Shown: positions 18,997-28,291, numbered from the stretch's first letter. The stretch: DNA of 64,000 nt from Robiginitomaculum antarcticum DSM 21748 (GCF_000365025.1 NZ_KB823013.1:1-64000), one strand, 5' to 3'. Program-made: numbers and translations. Notes: generated by a model from the letters alone, not told the origin.

Positions 18997-19137
18997 ATGA
19001 CAGGTCAACGACAGATATTTACCAAAGCGTTTCGGCGTGTGGCGGTTCATTTAAGCCGCGAGAGCACCTGCACGGTTCGCGATATTGCCGAGGATTTAGG
19101 TATGGCTTTATCAACACTTTCCAGATGGCGCGTTTGA
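18997..19137 (+). pseudogene. IS3-family transposase OrfA, N-terminal fragment
   Basis: ATG 18997 opens a 46-codon frame that reads FTKAFRRVAVHLSRES, VRDIAEDLGMALSTLSRW, then TGA. This is the helix-turn-helix start of IS3-type OrfA (compare the pattern F..EFK..AV.L, I..IA.DLGV..STL..W). The rest of OrfA and all of OrfB are missing. A possible SD (TTAGGAG) lies 8-9 nt upstream. It marks an old insertion between the ABC pair and wecC. Confidence 0.7.
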
Positions 19138-19219
19138 TTACATCGGGATGGAAGCGGTGACAGATGTTGATTTAGACTTTCACCTCTAGAGTTTAGCAGA
19201 TAGTCTGGAAATCGGCATT

Positions 19220-19245
19220 AAAGTGACAAAGCCGCTGGAAGCGGC
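19220..19245 (-). terminator. Probable terminator downstream of wecC
   Basis: On the minus strand, GCCGCT/AGCGGC with a 3-nt loop is followed by TTTGTCACTTT, about 35 nt after the wecC stop codon. The T-run is interrupted, so efficiency is uncertain. Confidence 0.5.
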
Positions 19246-19279
19246 TCGGCTCTGATATGGTGTTGGAATATTTCCTAAA

Positions 19280-20536
19280 TCACTTTCCTGTGATAACCGT
19301 TTTATGAGGGAGTGCGTCTAATAGAGCAGGATTTAAAGCGCGCGGCCCGTCCACAATAATTGCGCTGGGCAGAAGACTCTTAAAATCCCCGACCTTTAAA
19401 TCGCCATAGACAGAGTGCCTAGTCATAAGGAAAACTGCATCTGCGCCATCCAATACCTTGTCTAAATCGTGGCAGAGATTGGCGGAATTACCGCATTTAG
19501 GCGTAAATTTATCTACAAGAGGATCGTGCGTCATCCAGATGTAACCCTTGCGCGCCAGTTCAGCGATCAATAGCTCCGTAGGGCTATCTCTGGCGTCATT
19601 AATATTACCCCGGTAGGCTGCGCCCAAAATGGCAACTTTTTGGCCGCGCCTCAAACCAGCATGTTCCGCTCTATCAATAAGCCTTGAGGCTTGCGTATCA
19701 TTAATATCGCGGCATGTTTTAAAGAGCTGGGTTTCACTGGGGAAAGCTTCAATAAGAAACCAAGGATCCACAGGAATGCAGTGCCCGCCTACGCCCGGTC
19801 CGGGCAAATGAACATTTACCCGCGGATGCATATTGGCTAGCGCAATAACTTCCAAGACATCAACGCCGACATGCTCTGAAATACGCGCGAAAACATTCGC
19901 CAATGCAATATTAACGTCGCGATAGGTATTTTCCATAAGCTTCGAAAATTCTGCAGACGCCGCCGTCGTCAGTATAGGGTCGCCTTTGCAAAACGACGCG
20001 TAGAACGCTTTGGCCCGCTGCGCCGCGTGCGGGGTGACGCCGCCAATCACTCTGTCATTTTCTAAAATTTCGCGAATTGTATCGCCCGGAAATACTCTCT
20101 CGGGGCAATAGCACAGATCTATTTGAACCTCGCGCTGGCTGAAAATTCCGCCAATCACATTTTGCGTTGTTCCAATCGGGCTAGTTGATTCCAATATGAC
20201 TAAGTCGCCGTCCTTCAGATACGGCAAAACGGACTGAGACGCGGCCCGGACCATGTCTAAATTTGCGGTCTTATCACGCGAAATTGGCGTTGGAACACAT
20301 ATGATGAAAATGTCCGCAGGCATAATGTCCTGTGACACAGTTAGTGTACCATCCTGCAAAACAGACGCAATCAAAGCATTCACATCATCTTCGTGAAAAT
20401 CAACCCGTGAAGCCTTTAAAGCAGCTACCAATTTCTCATCCACATCAACGCCGTGAACCCGGTATCCCGCCCGCGCGATCAACGCCGCGGTCGGCAATCC
20501 GACATAGCCAAGCCCTATAACTGTAACATTTTTAAT
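19280..20536 (-). CDS. wecC: UDP-N-acetyl-D-mannosamine dehydrogenase (WecC-like), apparent ATT start
   Basis: A 418-aa UDP-sugar 6-dehydrogenase that should oxidise UDP-ManNAc to UDP-ManNAcA. The Rossmann motif VIGLGYVGLPTAA is at the extreme N-terminus. Further motifs are ICVPTP, LESTSPIGTT, CPERVFPG, the Lys/Asn motif FSKLMENTYRDVNIALANE-like, the catalytic GVGGHCIPVDPW, and AYRGNINDARDSP. To keep the GxGxxG motif the protein must begin near 20536, where the in-frame codon is ATT (KNVTVIGLG follows) with GGAG 7 nt upstream. No in-frame ATG, GTG or TTG exists between the previous stop and the motif; the TTG at 20497 would delete it. wecB lies upstream in the same operon. Confidence 0.85.
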   Translation of the reverse strand: MKNVTVIGLGYVGLPTAALIARAGYRVHGVDVDEKLVAALKASRVDFHEDDVNALIASVLQDGTLTVSQDIMPADIFIICVPTPISRDKTANLDMVRAASQSVLPYLKDGDLVILESTSPIGTTQNVIGGIFSQREVQIDLCYCPERVFPGDTIREILENDRVIGGVTPHAAQRAKAFYASFCKGDPILTTAASAEFSKLMENTYRDVNIALANVFARISEHVGVDVLEVIALANMHPRVNVHLPGPGVGGHCIPVDPWFLIEAFPSETQLFKTCRDINDTQASRLIDRAEHAGLRRGQKVAILGAAYRGNINDARDSPTELLIAELARKGYIWMTHDPLVDKFTPKCGNSANLCHDLDKVLDGADAVFLMTRHSVYGDLKVGDFKSLLPSAIIVDGPRALNPALLDALPHKTVITGK

Positions 20537-20597
20537 CGCACTACTCCGGCTCAGACTTTATGATGAAATATTGTATTGAGACGACTTATAAAGCTTT

Positions 20598-21683
20598 TTA
20601 TAAAGCTTTGCTTAGAATGTCACAGATACGGGCCGATGTTTTACCGTCGCCATAAGGATTTTCATCCACCTGCATCTTAAGTCTCTCTGCAGGGTTAGCC
20701 AATAAATAACGCGCTTCTTTGTAAATGTTTTCCGGATCAACGCCAACAAGTTTTGCCGCGCCGATCTCTACGCTCTCTTTGCGCTCTGTCGACTCTCGCA
20801 TGATCAATACCGGAACCTTGAGGCTCGGCGCCTCTTCCTGAATGCCTCCGCTATCGGTTATGATAAGTGAAGCCGCGCTCATCAACGCCACAATTTGTGC
20901 ATATCCGACAGGCGCTATAAGCTGAATATTATCAATGCCTTCAAGCTCTTTTTGAGCAATCTCTTTGACATTGGGATTAAGGTGCACCGGATATATAAAT
21001 TCAAAATCCGTAAACTCTCCGGCCAGCTTTTTAAAAGCTTTGAAAATCATACGAAAATGCTCGTGATTTTCTCGCCTGTGTCCCGTAATGAGGACCATTT
21101 TTTTGCCCTTAATATCCACCGGAAGGTTGACGGGCTTTGACAAAATATCCAAAAGCGCATCAATTACTGTATTTCCGACAATATGAATTTCGCCGGACAG
21201 CGCTTCACTGCGAAGATCCTGCGCCGGTTTTGGCGTCGGCGCGAAATGCCAGCGGGCCACCCTTGCCGCCATTTGCCTATACCCCTCCTCGGGATAAGGT
21301 TTTTTCAGATCATATGTTCTTAGCCCCGCCTCAACATGACCAAAATCAATCTGGCGGTTGAATGCGGCAAGAGCGGATGCCAAGACAGTTGTCGTATCCC
21401 CTTGCGCAAGGATGCAATCCGGGCGCTCTGAGTCAATCAAGTCACCGAGTCCAGTCAGGCTTTTCGTCAGAACCTCACTTAAGTTTTGATTGTGGGTCAT
21501 GACATTAAGATCAAAAGACGGCGCTATCCCGAAACAATCAAAAACCTGATCAAGCATTTCTCTATGTTGACCCGTTGAAATCAAGACAGGATAGAGCATC
21601 TTATGGCTCCGCATCGCTTTGTACACAGGCGCCATTTTAATTGCTTCGGGCCGTGTCCCGACAACTATAAACACCTTTTTCAT
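20598..21683 (-). CDS. wecB: UDP-N-acetylglucosamine 2-epimerase (WecB-like)
   Basis: A 361-aa nonhydrolysing epimerase converting UDP-GlcNAc to UDP-ManNAc. It has VGTRPEAIKMAPV at the start, STGQHREMLDQV, QGDTTT, HVEAGLRTYD, PEEGYRQ, GHRRENH and the UDP-binding TDSGGIQEEAPSL. These are the WecB rather than WbpI versions of the motifs. ATG 21683 was chosen because the conserved KKVFIVVGTRPE begins directly after it; the frame extends upstream without homology. It precedes wecC by about 60 nt, and together they supply UDP-ManNAcA. Confidence 0.92.
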   Translation of the reverse strand: MKKVFIVVGTRPEAIKMAPVYKAMRSHKMLYPVLISTGQHREMLDQVFDCFGIAPSFDLNVMTHNQNLSEVLTKSLTGLGDLIDSERPDCILAQGDTTTVLASALAAFNRQIDFGHVEAGLRTYDLKKPYPEEGYRQMAARVARWHFAPTPKPAQDLRSEALSGEIHIVGNTVIDALLDILSKPVNLPVDIKGKKMVLITGHRRENHEHFRMIFKAFKKLAGEFTDFEFIYPVHLNPNVKEIAQKELEGIDNIQLIAPVGYAQIVALMSAASLIITDSGGIQEEAPSLKVPVLIMRESTERKESVEIGAAKLVGVDPENIYKEARYLLANPAERLKMQVDENPYGDGKTSARICDILSKAL

Positions 21684-21737
21684 GCAGTCTGAACCTCTAA
21701 TGTAAGCCATATGTTATAAAGACCAAGTCATAAGCAT

Positions 21738-21772
21738 TATAAAATGCTCTGCAATGTGAAAATTGCAGAGCA
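21738..21772 (-). terminator. Hairpin between glycosyltransferase and wecB
   Basis: A perfect 10-bp stem TGCTCTGCAA/TTGCAGAGCA with an 8-nt loop lies at 21745-21772. On the minus strand it is followed by TTTTATAATG. It could end the upstream glycosyltransferase transcript or only attenuate it. Confidence 0.5.
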
Positions 21773-21871
21773 ATATCTAAAATAACACGCGCTGCAAGCG
21801 GGCAATAAATGGCTTGGCCTGCGATGTGATCTGTTATTTAAAACGCTGGATTTCCAGTCCGGGCTTCGTGA

Positions 21872-23008
21872 TCAACGAGTGCTGAGGGCCATAAGCTCTA
21901 AGAATTGATACGCATAAAAGAGTTGGTCAGATTGCGAGTGCGCGGCTTCATTTCTGACAGGACGAATTACCGTAGTGTCCTTGATAATGTGAGGCGGGTT
22001 TTCCATCTCATCAATAACGGCATGCCAATCCCTTGGGCAGACAAGCAGAATTGGCTTATCAAGCGCACAATATTCATAAAATTTACCGGATGGCGACATA
22101 GCCCCTTCGGAAGTAAAGAGCATCAAAATATCCGCTTGAGCTTGCATCGCTAACGCGTCGGGCAGGCTTAATACACCGTGATACTCGATATCAGACGTGG
22201 TCTGAAATTTTGAAAGCGTATCTAATTCCTGTGACGTAAGGCGTCCTGCAATATGTAGACGATCATTGTCTTTAGCGAGTGCGCAATATTGCTCCAAAGC
22301 CTCCTCAAATTTGCGTCCCGGATCTGACAGCGAAAAACTACCGGTATATACAATGTTATTCTTATCATGCGGTAATAATGCGGCGTCTCCCTCGGGCATA
22401 AGAGTGAGAGGTATCGCGAAATTTGGGATAACCGCAAAAGGCATATTGTCGGCAGTATACGAAGCAATTTCTGCCGCAATATGCTCATCAGTGGCTGCGA
22501 CAGCATTGACGGATTTCATGAGCCTGTTGGCGATGGCCGTTTCGCGTAGTCTGCGTACGGTTTTTAGTCGGTCTTTGCGTAGGGGATTTTTCAACCAAAA
22601 ATCACGGAAATCGGCGAGCCATTGGCAACCATAATGCGTTTTTAGTATTTCTCCGGCAACGTGTATCGATTCGGGGGGGCTGGTCGTAATGATCCAGTCG
22701 GGCCGTGCCAGTCCGGATATCTTAACTGCCTTAGCCACCCTCCTCGCCCAGCGGATGTCAGGGTCCGGCAGCAAAAGAGCCTCGCGGGCAAAATCCCGGA
22801 TTGGCGTCGTTCGGGCGGGAGCCTCATCAAAATCGGGACTGGAATTCGCATGAAAAATAGACAGTCCGGGCACGCCATCCGGGAGCTCTGGCGCAACAAC
22901 ATTGACCGAGTGCCCCAGCGCTGTTAACGCGAGAAAGAGTCCATATGGCCGCCTCGCACCGCCGGATACAGCAGGCGGGAAATGGCGTGTTATGATCATT
23001 ATATTCAA
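21872..23008 (-). CDS. GT4-family glycosyltransferase
   Basis: A 378-aa GT-B enzyme. The N-terminus reads IMIITRHFPPAVSGGARRPYG, the usual start of glycosyltransferase group 1 proteins. The middle has WIITTSPPESIHVAGE and DFRDFW, and the C-terminal domain has IVYTGSFS, IEYHGVLS and the donor-site SPSGKFYEYCALDKPI. No membrane segment is seen. It lies upstream of wecB-wecC on the same strand and probably works on the same glycan. Donor and acceptor cannot be deduced. Confidence 0.85.
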   Translation of the reverse strand: MNIMIITRHFPPAVSGGARRPYGLFLALTALGHSVNVVAPELPDGVPGLSIFHANSSPDFDEAPARTTPIRDFAREALLLPDPDIRWARRVAKAVKISGLARPDWIITTSPPESIHVAGEILKTHYGCQWLADFRDFWLKNPLRKDRLKTVRRLRETAIANRLMKSVNAVAATDEHIAAEIASYTADNMPFAVIPNFAIPLTLMPEGDAALLPHDKNNIVYTGSFSLSDPGRKFEEALEQYCALAKDNDRLHIAGRLTSQELDTLSKFQTTSDIEYHGVLSLPDALAMQAQADILMLFTSEGAMSPSGKFYEYCALDKPILLVCPRDWHAVIDEMENPPHIIKDTTVIRPVRNEAAHSQSDQLFYAYQFLELMALSTR

Positions 23009-23306
23009 CTTGGCACCTTACTCAATTATATATGTCCACTATACGCTGCGCGTTGCGATACCCCGTCTAGAGCGAATATCTGATCACCGCAATGAATTGC
23101 ATAATCCTATATTGTTAACCGCTGCAATTATGCGCGATCAGCTGAAAAAAATACAGTGGATTATTGAAAAAATTTAACTTTTCACGCCTTAACATTTCTC
23201 CCTAGCGTTAATCTCGCCTTCCTGATTTTAACGGATCATTCGCCTTGATACCCTTGCCCGCACTGCCTAAAAGCCGTACTAAGATTATTAAATTTTATTG
23301 AGGCAA

Positions 23307-24060
23307 ATGTATCTCGATAATTTTAGTGTTGGTACCGAATACGGCAACATCAGACCGCCGCGTTATACGGTAAAGTCATTCGCTGCAAAAAGCGGGGCAC
23401 ACCGTTTAAATCGTTGGCGTCACCACCACGGATAAATCTTCAACAAAGTCCATTACCGGCGATCAAATTCCGGTTACCCGCTGCAATTGGCGAGCCGCCT
23501 TGTACAGAAAATTGTTCATGGACATCGTTCTCAGATATATAAAATTTGGTATAATCGCTCTTATCGCCTTTGCTATTTTGTTCTTGCTTGCGATTAAACC
23601 GGGATGCGGCGCATTCAAATCAATCTTCTCTGATGCGCATATATGTTTGGACAGGAAATTCCACGCACCTTGGCTTATGGATTGTTAATCTTTTTTACAG
23701 TTATGGGGCTTGCTGTTTTAAGCATTGTTTACCAAATATTGGGCCGCAAATCAGGAGGCTTCGGCGCCATTGGAAATATTATGCGTTCCGGTAAAGTTGC
23801 GGATAATTACGCTCAGCTTGGCAAAATACAGGTACCGGAAAAGACCCGTTTAATTTACGCATGTTTAACTGGATTGTCAGCATATCAAAGCGTGACGATG
23901 ACATGGAATGGAAGCTTAATATTGTCTATTGCCACGAGGACGCTACGCTCCTTGCGGGAATGCGCCTTAAGAAAAAGCTGAAATGCCGCCTTATTTATGA
24001 TGCCCATGAAATTTATGATAATGTGGTCAATAAGTTCGACGTTCAATCATTAAACTATCA
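23307..24060 (+). pseudogene. Decayed copy of the membrane-insert glycosyltransferase
   Basis: Translation in three successive frames follows the first half of the 14710-16788 protein. Frame 1 from 23317 reads ILVLVPNTATSDRRVIR, a stop (TAA 23371), SHSLQKAGHTV, a stop (TAA 23407), then IVGVTTTD, QIPVTRCNWRA and RKLFMD. At about 23643 the match moves to FGQEIPRTLAYGLLIFF and KVADNYAQLGK, and at about 23900 to a third frame with LNIVYCHEDATLL and CRLIYDAHEIYDN. So there are two in-frame stops, at least two further frameshifts and a lost C-terminal half. The order of motifs is colinear with the intact gene. Confidence 0.85.
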
Positions 24061-24180
24061 TGAAATTGTGCAGTTTCCGGGTTTGGACCAACAATCGCGG
24101 CCAGAGCGCCAAGCTCGGCAAAGTTACGGGCCAAGTTTTTCCCCAGTAAGCACAGCCGATAACGGCTATATTTTTTTCAT
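24030..24180 (-). pseudogene. N-terminal fragment of a second Gfo/Idh dehydrogenase
   Basis: On the minus strand, ATG 24180 (MKKI) and then, after a 1-nt frame slip, AVIGCAYWGKNLARNFAELG followed by ALAAIVGPNPETAQFHD matches residues 11-50 of the intact Gfo/Idh protein at 4655-5629. A run of 15 residues, WGKNLARNFAELGAL, is identical. The catalytic remainder is absent. It abuts the glycosyltransferase relic in opposite orientation. Confidence 0.8.
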
Positions 24181-24545
24181 TTATTGAATATCACGGCAAA
24201 GGCCGCCCTTTCGATTCGCCCACGGCGTATACATATCCCGCATTAATTTCGGTTGTATATAGTAATGCAGCTTTATGAGGGCAACAGCAAATTCACGTTT
24301 TTACAGATTATGTTTCAAGGTCTTAGCACATGAGCATCATTAAAATCAGACCTCATAAGACTCAGGCGAGCTAGAGACAATATTAAAGCAGAAACTGTGT
24401 TACGAGGCACACTGAATCTAGGGTGAACAAGCTTTCAGAACTAATAGCTGCAATTGACTCACTCGCCTATGTAATCCAACATAAATTCATAATATTTGAA
24501 TCAAAAGTCTTTGACCATATTGACTTATAAGCCTTGAGACTCATC
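24181..24545. other. 365-bp gap, no gene seen
   Basis: This stretch lies between the Gfo/Idh fragment and the GT2 gene. All six frames are broken by stops and show no recognisable motif. It presumably contains the promoter for the 24546-30012 operon; I could not identify one with confidence. Confidence 0.5.
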
Positions 24546-26669
24546 ATGCAGACCATAGCCTCCCCTGTAAAAATTCCGTGCGACATAATTTTAGGGTCGC
24601 GCGTTCAGCAAACCCACCTTTTGTCGCATGAGCTGAGAAAGAAAAAGTTGAGGGCAGATGATTCGGGGCTAATGACATTAAAATGCCGAACCCGCGACAA
24701 AGTCTATTTGACAACCAGCAATATTACGCTTCGTTTTAATGCGCTTCCAACATTAGAGTTGTTGTTGGAAAAAGCCGGAACCTTCTCAACAGTTTGCATT
24801 AGGACCGATTTGGCAAAATCTAACACGGTCAGATTAGGGCTATATGTATTGCTGTATTCAGAGACAAGACGGATTGATGGCATGTCATATGAACTTAAAG
24901 AGGGTGTGACAGAAACGCATTTTGAAATACCCGAAAATGCTGCAAGTTTTGGCCTCGCTGTGCGCGCCTCCGGCAAAGGAACGTTTCAATTTAATACGCT
25001 CTCGCTAACTTTTACGAAACGGGCTTTAGCGGACTTTAAAATGCCCGTTGCGACGACATTTTTAGACAGCTCAATTTTAGCCTTTCATAGCTCACCCGAG
25101 CTTGAAACGAAGCTGGAATTTCAGACGCTATTGGACAGCGAAGACCCATTTATAAGAGATGCGGCGCAATATTGCCTGTCTGAAAACCCCGCGCTTGCAA
25201 ACAATACTTATGGCGCGCTTTGGTTTCTTCTAGCCAACAATAAAGAGCATGCGGTAATGAGCATTTTAGACGCTTATGGTGACCTGCTTGGTGATCGGCA
25301 ACACCGACTTCGCCTAAGCGGCTTAACAAGTCTTTTGAAAATGCAAAGCGCCGTCGATTATTTTGAAAATCTACCTTCAAAATTTAAAGACAGCGCGCAT
25401 GAGGTGAAGTTTTATATTCGCGCACTTATATCAACACAACAAACAGCAAAATTAAAAATTGCAGTTCAAGATCTACTCTCACAACCCAAGCCGCATACCG
25501 GGCTAATAAATACTTTCGCTGAGAATGCAGAGCGGCTATCTGATAATGAATTAAAAATTATTGTGCAAATTCTTCTCAATAAAAACAACTCCGCGCTAGA
25601 CTACTCAACCGTCATTTATTTTTATGATTTGCTCCATTCCCGGCAGATGACCGCTACCGCGCAAAGCCTAGCCTCTTTAATGGAGGAGCGCCGCGACAAA
25701 AGCAGTGCCGGCGATATAATTAACCGTCACCTTCTTTACGCGAATTTGGCTTTTCGAAACAGAAATTATGACCTGCAAGAAAAATATATCAATGCCGCAT
25801 TTGAATGTAGCGGCCTATTGCCGGTCACTCGAATTGATACGAAAAAACCATTTGCCGCAGACAATATATTTGCATCACAGAACGATAGCTATGTAGCCAA
25901 AACCGTTGAAGGCGGCCCGCTTGTTACGGTTATTGTCACATCACATAATTGCGAAACCGCCCTCGCCAATTGCGCGGCATCTATTTTAAATCAGACCTAT
26001 CGACATATTGAACTTATCATCATTGATGGTGCGAGCACAGATAAAACGCCCAACATTATTAGAAATATCGCCAAATCTGACTCCCGAGTCCATACGATTT
26101 TTTTGAAAAAAAATAGCGGAAAGTTTGTATCCAGAAATCATGGAATTGGGCTTGCAAAAGGTCAATATATTATCTGTCAGAACCCTAAGGATTGGGCGCA
26201 TCCCGAAAAAGTTCACCGCATTGTCAGTGAATTTCAATGTAATGAAGACGCCGTCGCGATTGAAGCTGGTCATATTAATATATCAGGCTCTGAAGGCGCT
26301 CAAGCTCGGCCCGGCGGCTATCTTCAAAAAGACGTATTATCACCGGCCTATAACCACGAAGAGCTTTCTGAAAGCATCGGATTTTACGATCCTGTCCCAA
26401 CGGGAGCAGATGCAGAGTTTAGATCACGAGTGGTGCGTTTATACGGCAAAGATAGCATAAACAGTTTGAACGCCCTCTTGACTGTCAATGATCTGCGTAA
26501 TGAGACCGGAGGCATAACCTCTTCGCAAAAACAATATTTTCAACGTTTTCAAGAGGCCCATGAAATAGAATTTTTTGAACGTGGGAAACCCGCACTTTAT
26601 TTACCAAAACAGCTTATATTGCGCGACATTAAAGCGCCGAAGAGTCCCTCGAAAGGTAAGACAATATAG
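24546..26669 (+). CDS. Large protein with C-terminal GT2 glycosyltransferase domain lacking the DxD motif
   Basis: A 707-aa protein. The first 450 residues are unrecognised: a strand-rich section (about 1-160), then helical, TPR-like stretches. The C-terminal GT2 domain begins near residue 455 with VTVIVTSHNCETALANCAASI, SILNQTYRHIELIIIDGAS and SRNHGIGLAKGQYI. Where the metal-binding DxD (usually QDSDDW or similar) should be, near residue 542, it reads CQNPKDW. The first aspartate (DGAS) is kept. The domain may be inactive or use another ligand. ATG 24546 is preferred over TTG 24534. An ABC permease gene follows 51 nt later. Confidence 0.75.
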   Translation: MQTIASPVKIPCDIILGSRVQQTHLLSHELRKKKLRADDSGLMTLKCRTRDKVYLTTSNITLRFNALPTLELLLEKAGTFSTVCIRTDLAKSNTVRLGLYVLLYSETRRIDGMSYELKEGVTETHFEIPENAASFGLAVRASGKGTFQFNTLSLTFTKRALADFKMPVATTFLDSSILAFHSSPELETKLEFQTLLDSEDPFIRDAAQYCLSENPALANNTYGALWFLLANNKEHAVMSILDAYGDLLGDRQHRLRLSGLTSLLKMQSAVDYFENLPSKFKDSAHEVKFYIRALISTQQTAKLKIAVQDLLSQPKPHTGLINTFAENAERLSDNELKIIVQILLNKNNSALDYSTVIYFYDLLHSRQMTATAQSLASLMEERRDKSSAGDIINRHLLYANLAFRNRNYDLQEKYINAAFECSGLLPVTRIDTKKPFAADNIFASQNDSYVAKTVEGGPLVTVIVTSHNCETALANCAASILNQTYRHIELIIIDGASTDKTPNIIRNIAKSDSRVHTIFLKKNSGKFVSRNHGIGLAKGQYIICQNPKDWAHPEKVHRIVSEFQCNEDAVAIEAGHINISGSEGAQARPGGYLQKDVLSPAYNHEELSESIGFYDPVPTGADAEFRSRVVRLYGKDSINSLNALLTVNDLRNETGGITSSQKQYFQRFQEAHEIEFFERGKPALYLPKQLILRDIKAPKSPSKGKTI

Positions 26670-26720
26670 ATGACGCCTTGCTGAGCACCATTGAACTTTT
26701 GATAGAGAATAGAGAATGCT

Positions 26721-27512
26721 ATGATGAACATGTCACTCTTTGATGATCTTGCCTCCAGTCTAAAAAACTGGCGGTTCTGGGCGCGTTTTGCGTGGCAGGA
26801 TGTTGTCAACGCTAATATTCGGACACATGCCGGCATCGTGCTTTATCCCGTCTTAGCGGCGATTTGGATTGTCACAATCAGCATTCTTTTCGGTGATATT
26901 CTCGGCGCGGATCGCGATGATTTTATGGCCTATGTCGGCGTTGGTTATGTTGTCTTCACATTCATCAGCGGCTGTATTACTGCCTCATATAGTGTTTTTA
27001 GCCGTAATCTGAAAATCATACAAAATGTCCCAATCGGAATAATGAATTTCCCCTTGCGCGAAACCTCGCGGTTCTTGTTTCAAATGCTCCTGCAATGCAT
27101 CACAGTTGCGATTATATTCGTTGCAACAGATATTAACCTTACACTACAGGCTTTCTGGATTATTCCCGCGGTCATTTTTTTAATAATATTTGGCTTATGC
27201 CTCACCCTTTTATTTGCAATTATTGGCACATATTTACCGGACCTGGCGGCACTAACCAGTTCGTTCATGCGGCTACTGTTTTTTATTACGCCGATCTGGT
27301 GGTATCCGGGTCTTCGCGGCGGTACGCGCGCCTTAATTGCTGATATGAATCCGATTACTCATTTCATCCGGTTGTTTCGCTATCCACTTTTGGAAGGCGG
27401 GCCACCTCCGCCTTTGACCCTTATAATGACCGCAGGATCAATGTGCCTTGCGCTTGTCGTGACGCTCTGTCTTTTCGCGGCAACGCGGCGTCATATTTTG
27501 CTAAGGCTATAA
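26721..27512 (+). CDS. ABC-2 type polysaccharide export permease (Wzm/KpsM-like), set 2
   Basis: A 263-aa membrane protein with about six hydrophobic segments. Landmarks are THAGIVLYPVLAAIWIVTISI, NLKIIQNVPIGIMNFPLRE, LLFFITPIWWYPG and NPITHFIRLFRYPLLEG, parallel to those of the set 1 permease but clearly diverged. The ATPase gene starts 2 nt after its stop. It is a second exporter in the same locus, so two different glycans or a division of labour are possible. Confidence 0.88.
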   Translation: MMNMSLFDDLASSLKNWRFWARFAWQDVVNANIRTHAGIVLYPVLAAIWIVTISILFGDILGADRDDFMAYVGVGYVVFTFISGCITASYSVFSRNLKIIQNVPIGIMNFPLRETSRFLFQMLLQCITVAIIFVATDINLTLQAFWIIPAVIFLIIFGLCLTLLFAIIGTYLPDLAALTSSFMRLLFFITPIWWYPGLRGGTRALIADMNPITHFIRLFRYPLLEGGPPPPLTLIMTAGSMCLALVVTLCLFAATRRHILLRL

Positions 27513-27514
27513 CC

Positions 27515-28291
27515 GTGATTAAGATTGAAAATGCGTCATTTCGCTATCCCGTGTTTCAGAAAAATATTCGGCCGGATGTCGGCATGTCCGAAATTGGCGG
27601 AACGATTATCAAAGAGAAAAACCGGTATTATGTTGAGGCGCTAAAAGACTTAAATATAACACTCAAAAACGGTAGCCGCGTTGGATTGATCGGATTAAAT
27701 GGATCCGGGAAAACTACACTCCTTAAAGTCTGCGCGGGCATCCTGCCTCTAACGTCGGGTAAAATCACGGTTCAGGGTGATATCTCTACACTTTTTGCGT
27801 CGACAATTTTCTCTAACCCGCATCTGACAGGCGTTGATAACATCAAGCTCTTAGGCGCAATCTGCGGGCTGCGTCGACGTGACGTCAAGATTATAATAGA
27901 AGACGTCACCGAGTTTTCTGAATTAGGCGCTTTTATGGATATGCCCGTGCGCACTTATTCTGCGGGAATGCGCTCGCGGTTGGGGTTTGGTTTCGCCACG
28001 AGCTTAAAACGCGACGTGCTGTTAATTGACGAAGTAATCGGCGCAGGCGATTTATCATTTTATCAAAAGGCCCGCGACAAAGTCACAGATATGCTCGACA
28101 CTGCGTCGACAATTATTATTGCCTCACACTCCGTATCTGTCATTAAAACGTTCTGCACAACTGTGTTATGGATGCGAAATGGTCATATTGAAGCCTATGG
28201 TGATGTCGATAAGATCACTGCAGACTATGTTAAATATGTGAAAAAGCGCGGCGCCGAAAAACGCTCTGCTATTAAAGGGCAAATCAAGTGA
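27515..28291 (+). CDS. ABC polysaccharide export ATPase (Wzt/KpsT-like), set 2
   Basis: A 258-aa ATPase. Walker A GLNGSGKTT is at residues 60-68. The signature is YSAGMRSRLGFG, Walker B is DVLLIDEVIGAGD, and the H-loop is IASHS. The length before Walker A is the same as in the set 1 ATPase, so the two are paralogues. GTG 27515 was chosen because IKIENASFRYPV starts the conserved part there; a longer frame overlaps the permease. It has no C-terminal glycan-binding domain. The next glycosyltransferase gene overlaps its stop by 4 nt (GTGA). Confidence 0.9.
   Translation: MIKIENASFRYPVFQKNIRPDVGMSEIGGTIIKEKNRYYVEALKDLNITLKNGSRVGLIGLNGSGKTTLLKVCAGILPLTSGKITVQGDISTLFASTIFSNPHLTGVDNIKLLGAICGLRRRDVKIIIEDVTEFSELGAFMDMPVRTYSAGMRSRLGFGFATSLKRDVLLIDEVIGAGDLSFYQKARDKVTDMLDTASTIIIASHSVSVIKTFCTTVLWMRNGHIEAYGDVDKITADYVKYVKKRGAEKRSAIKGQIK

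Noticed and set aside
20497-20520. TTG at 20497 as the wecC start
   Set aside because: It would remove the GxGxxG part of the NAD-binding loop that is perfectly encoded just upstream.
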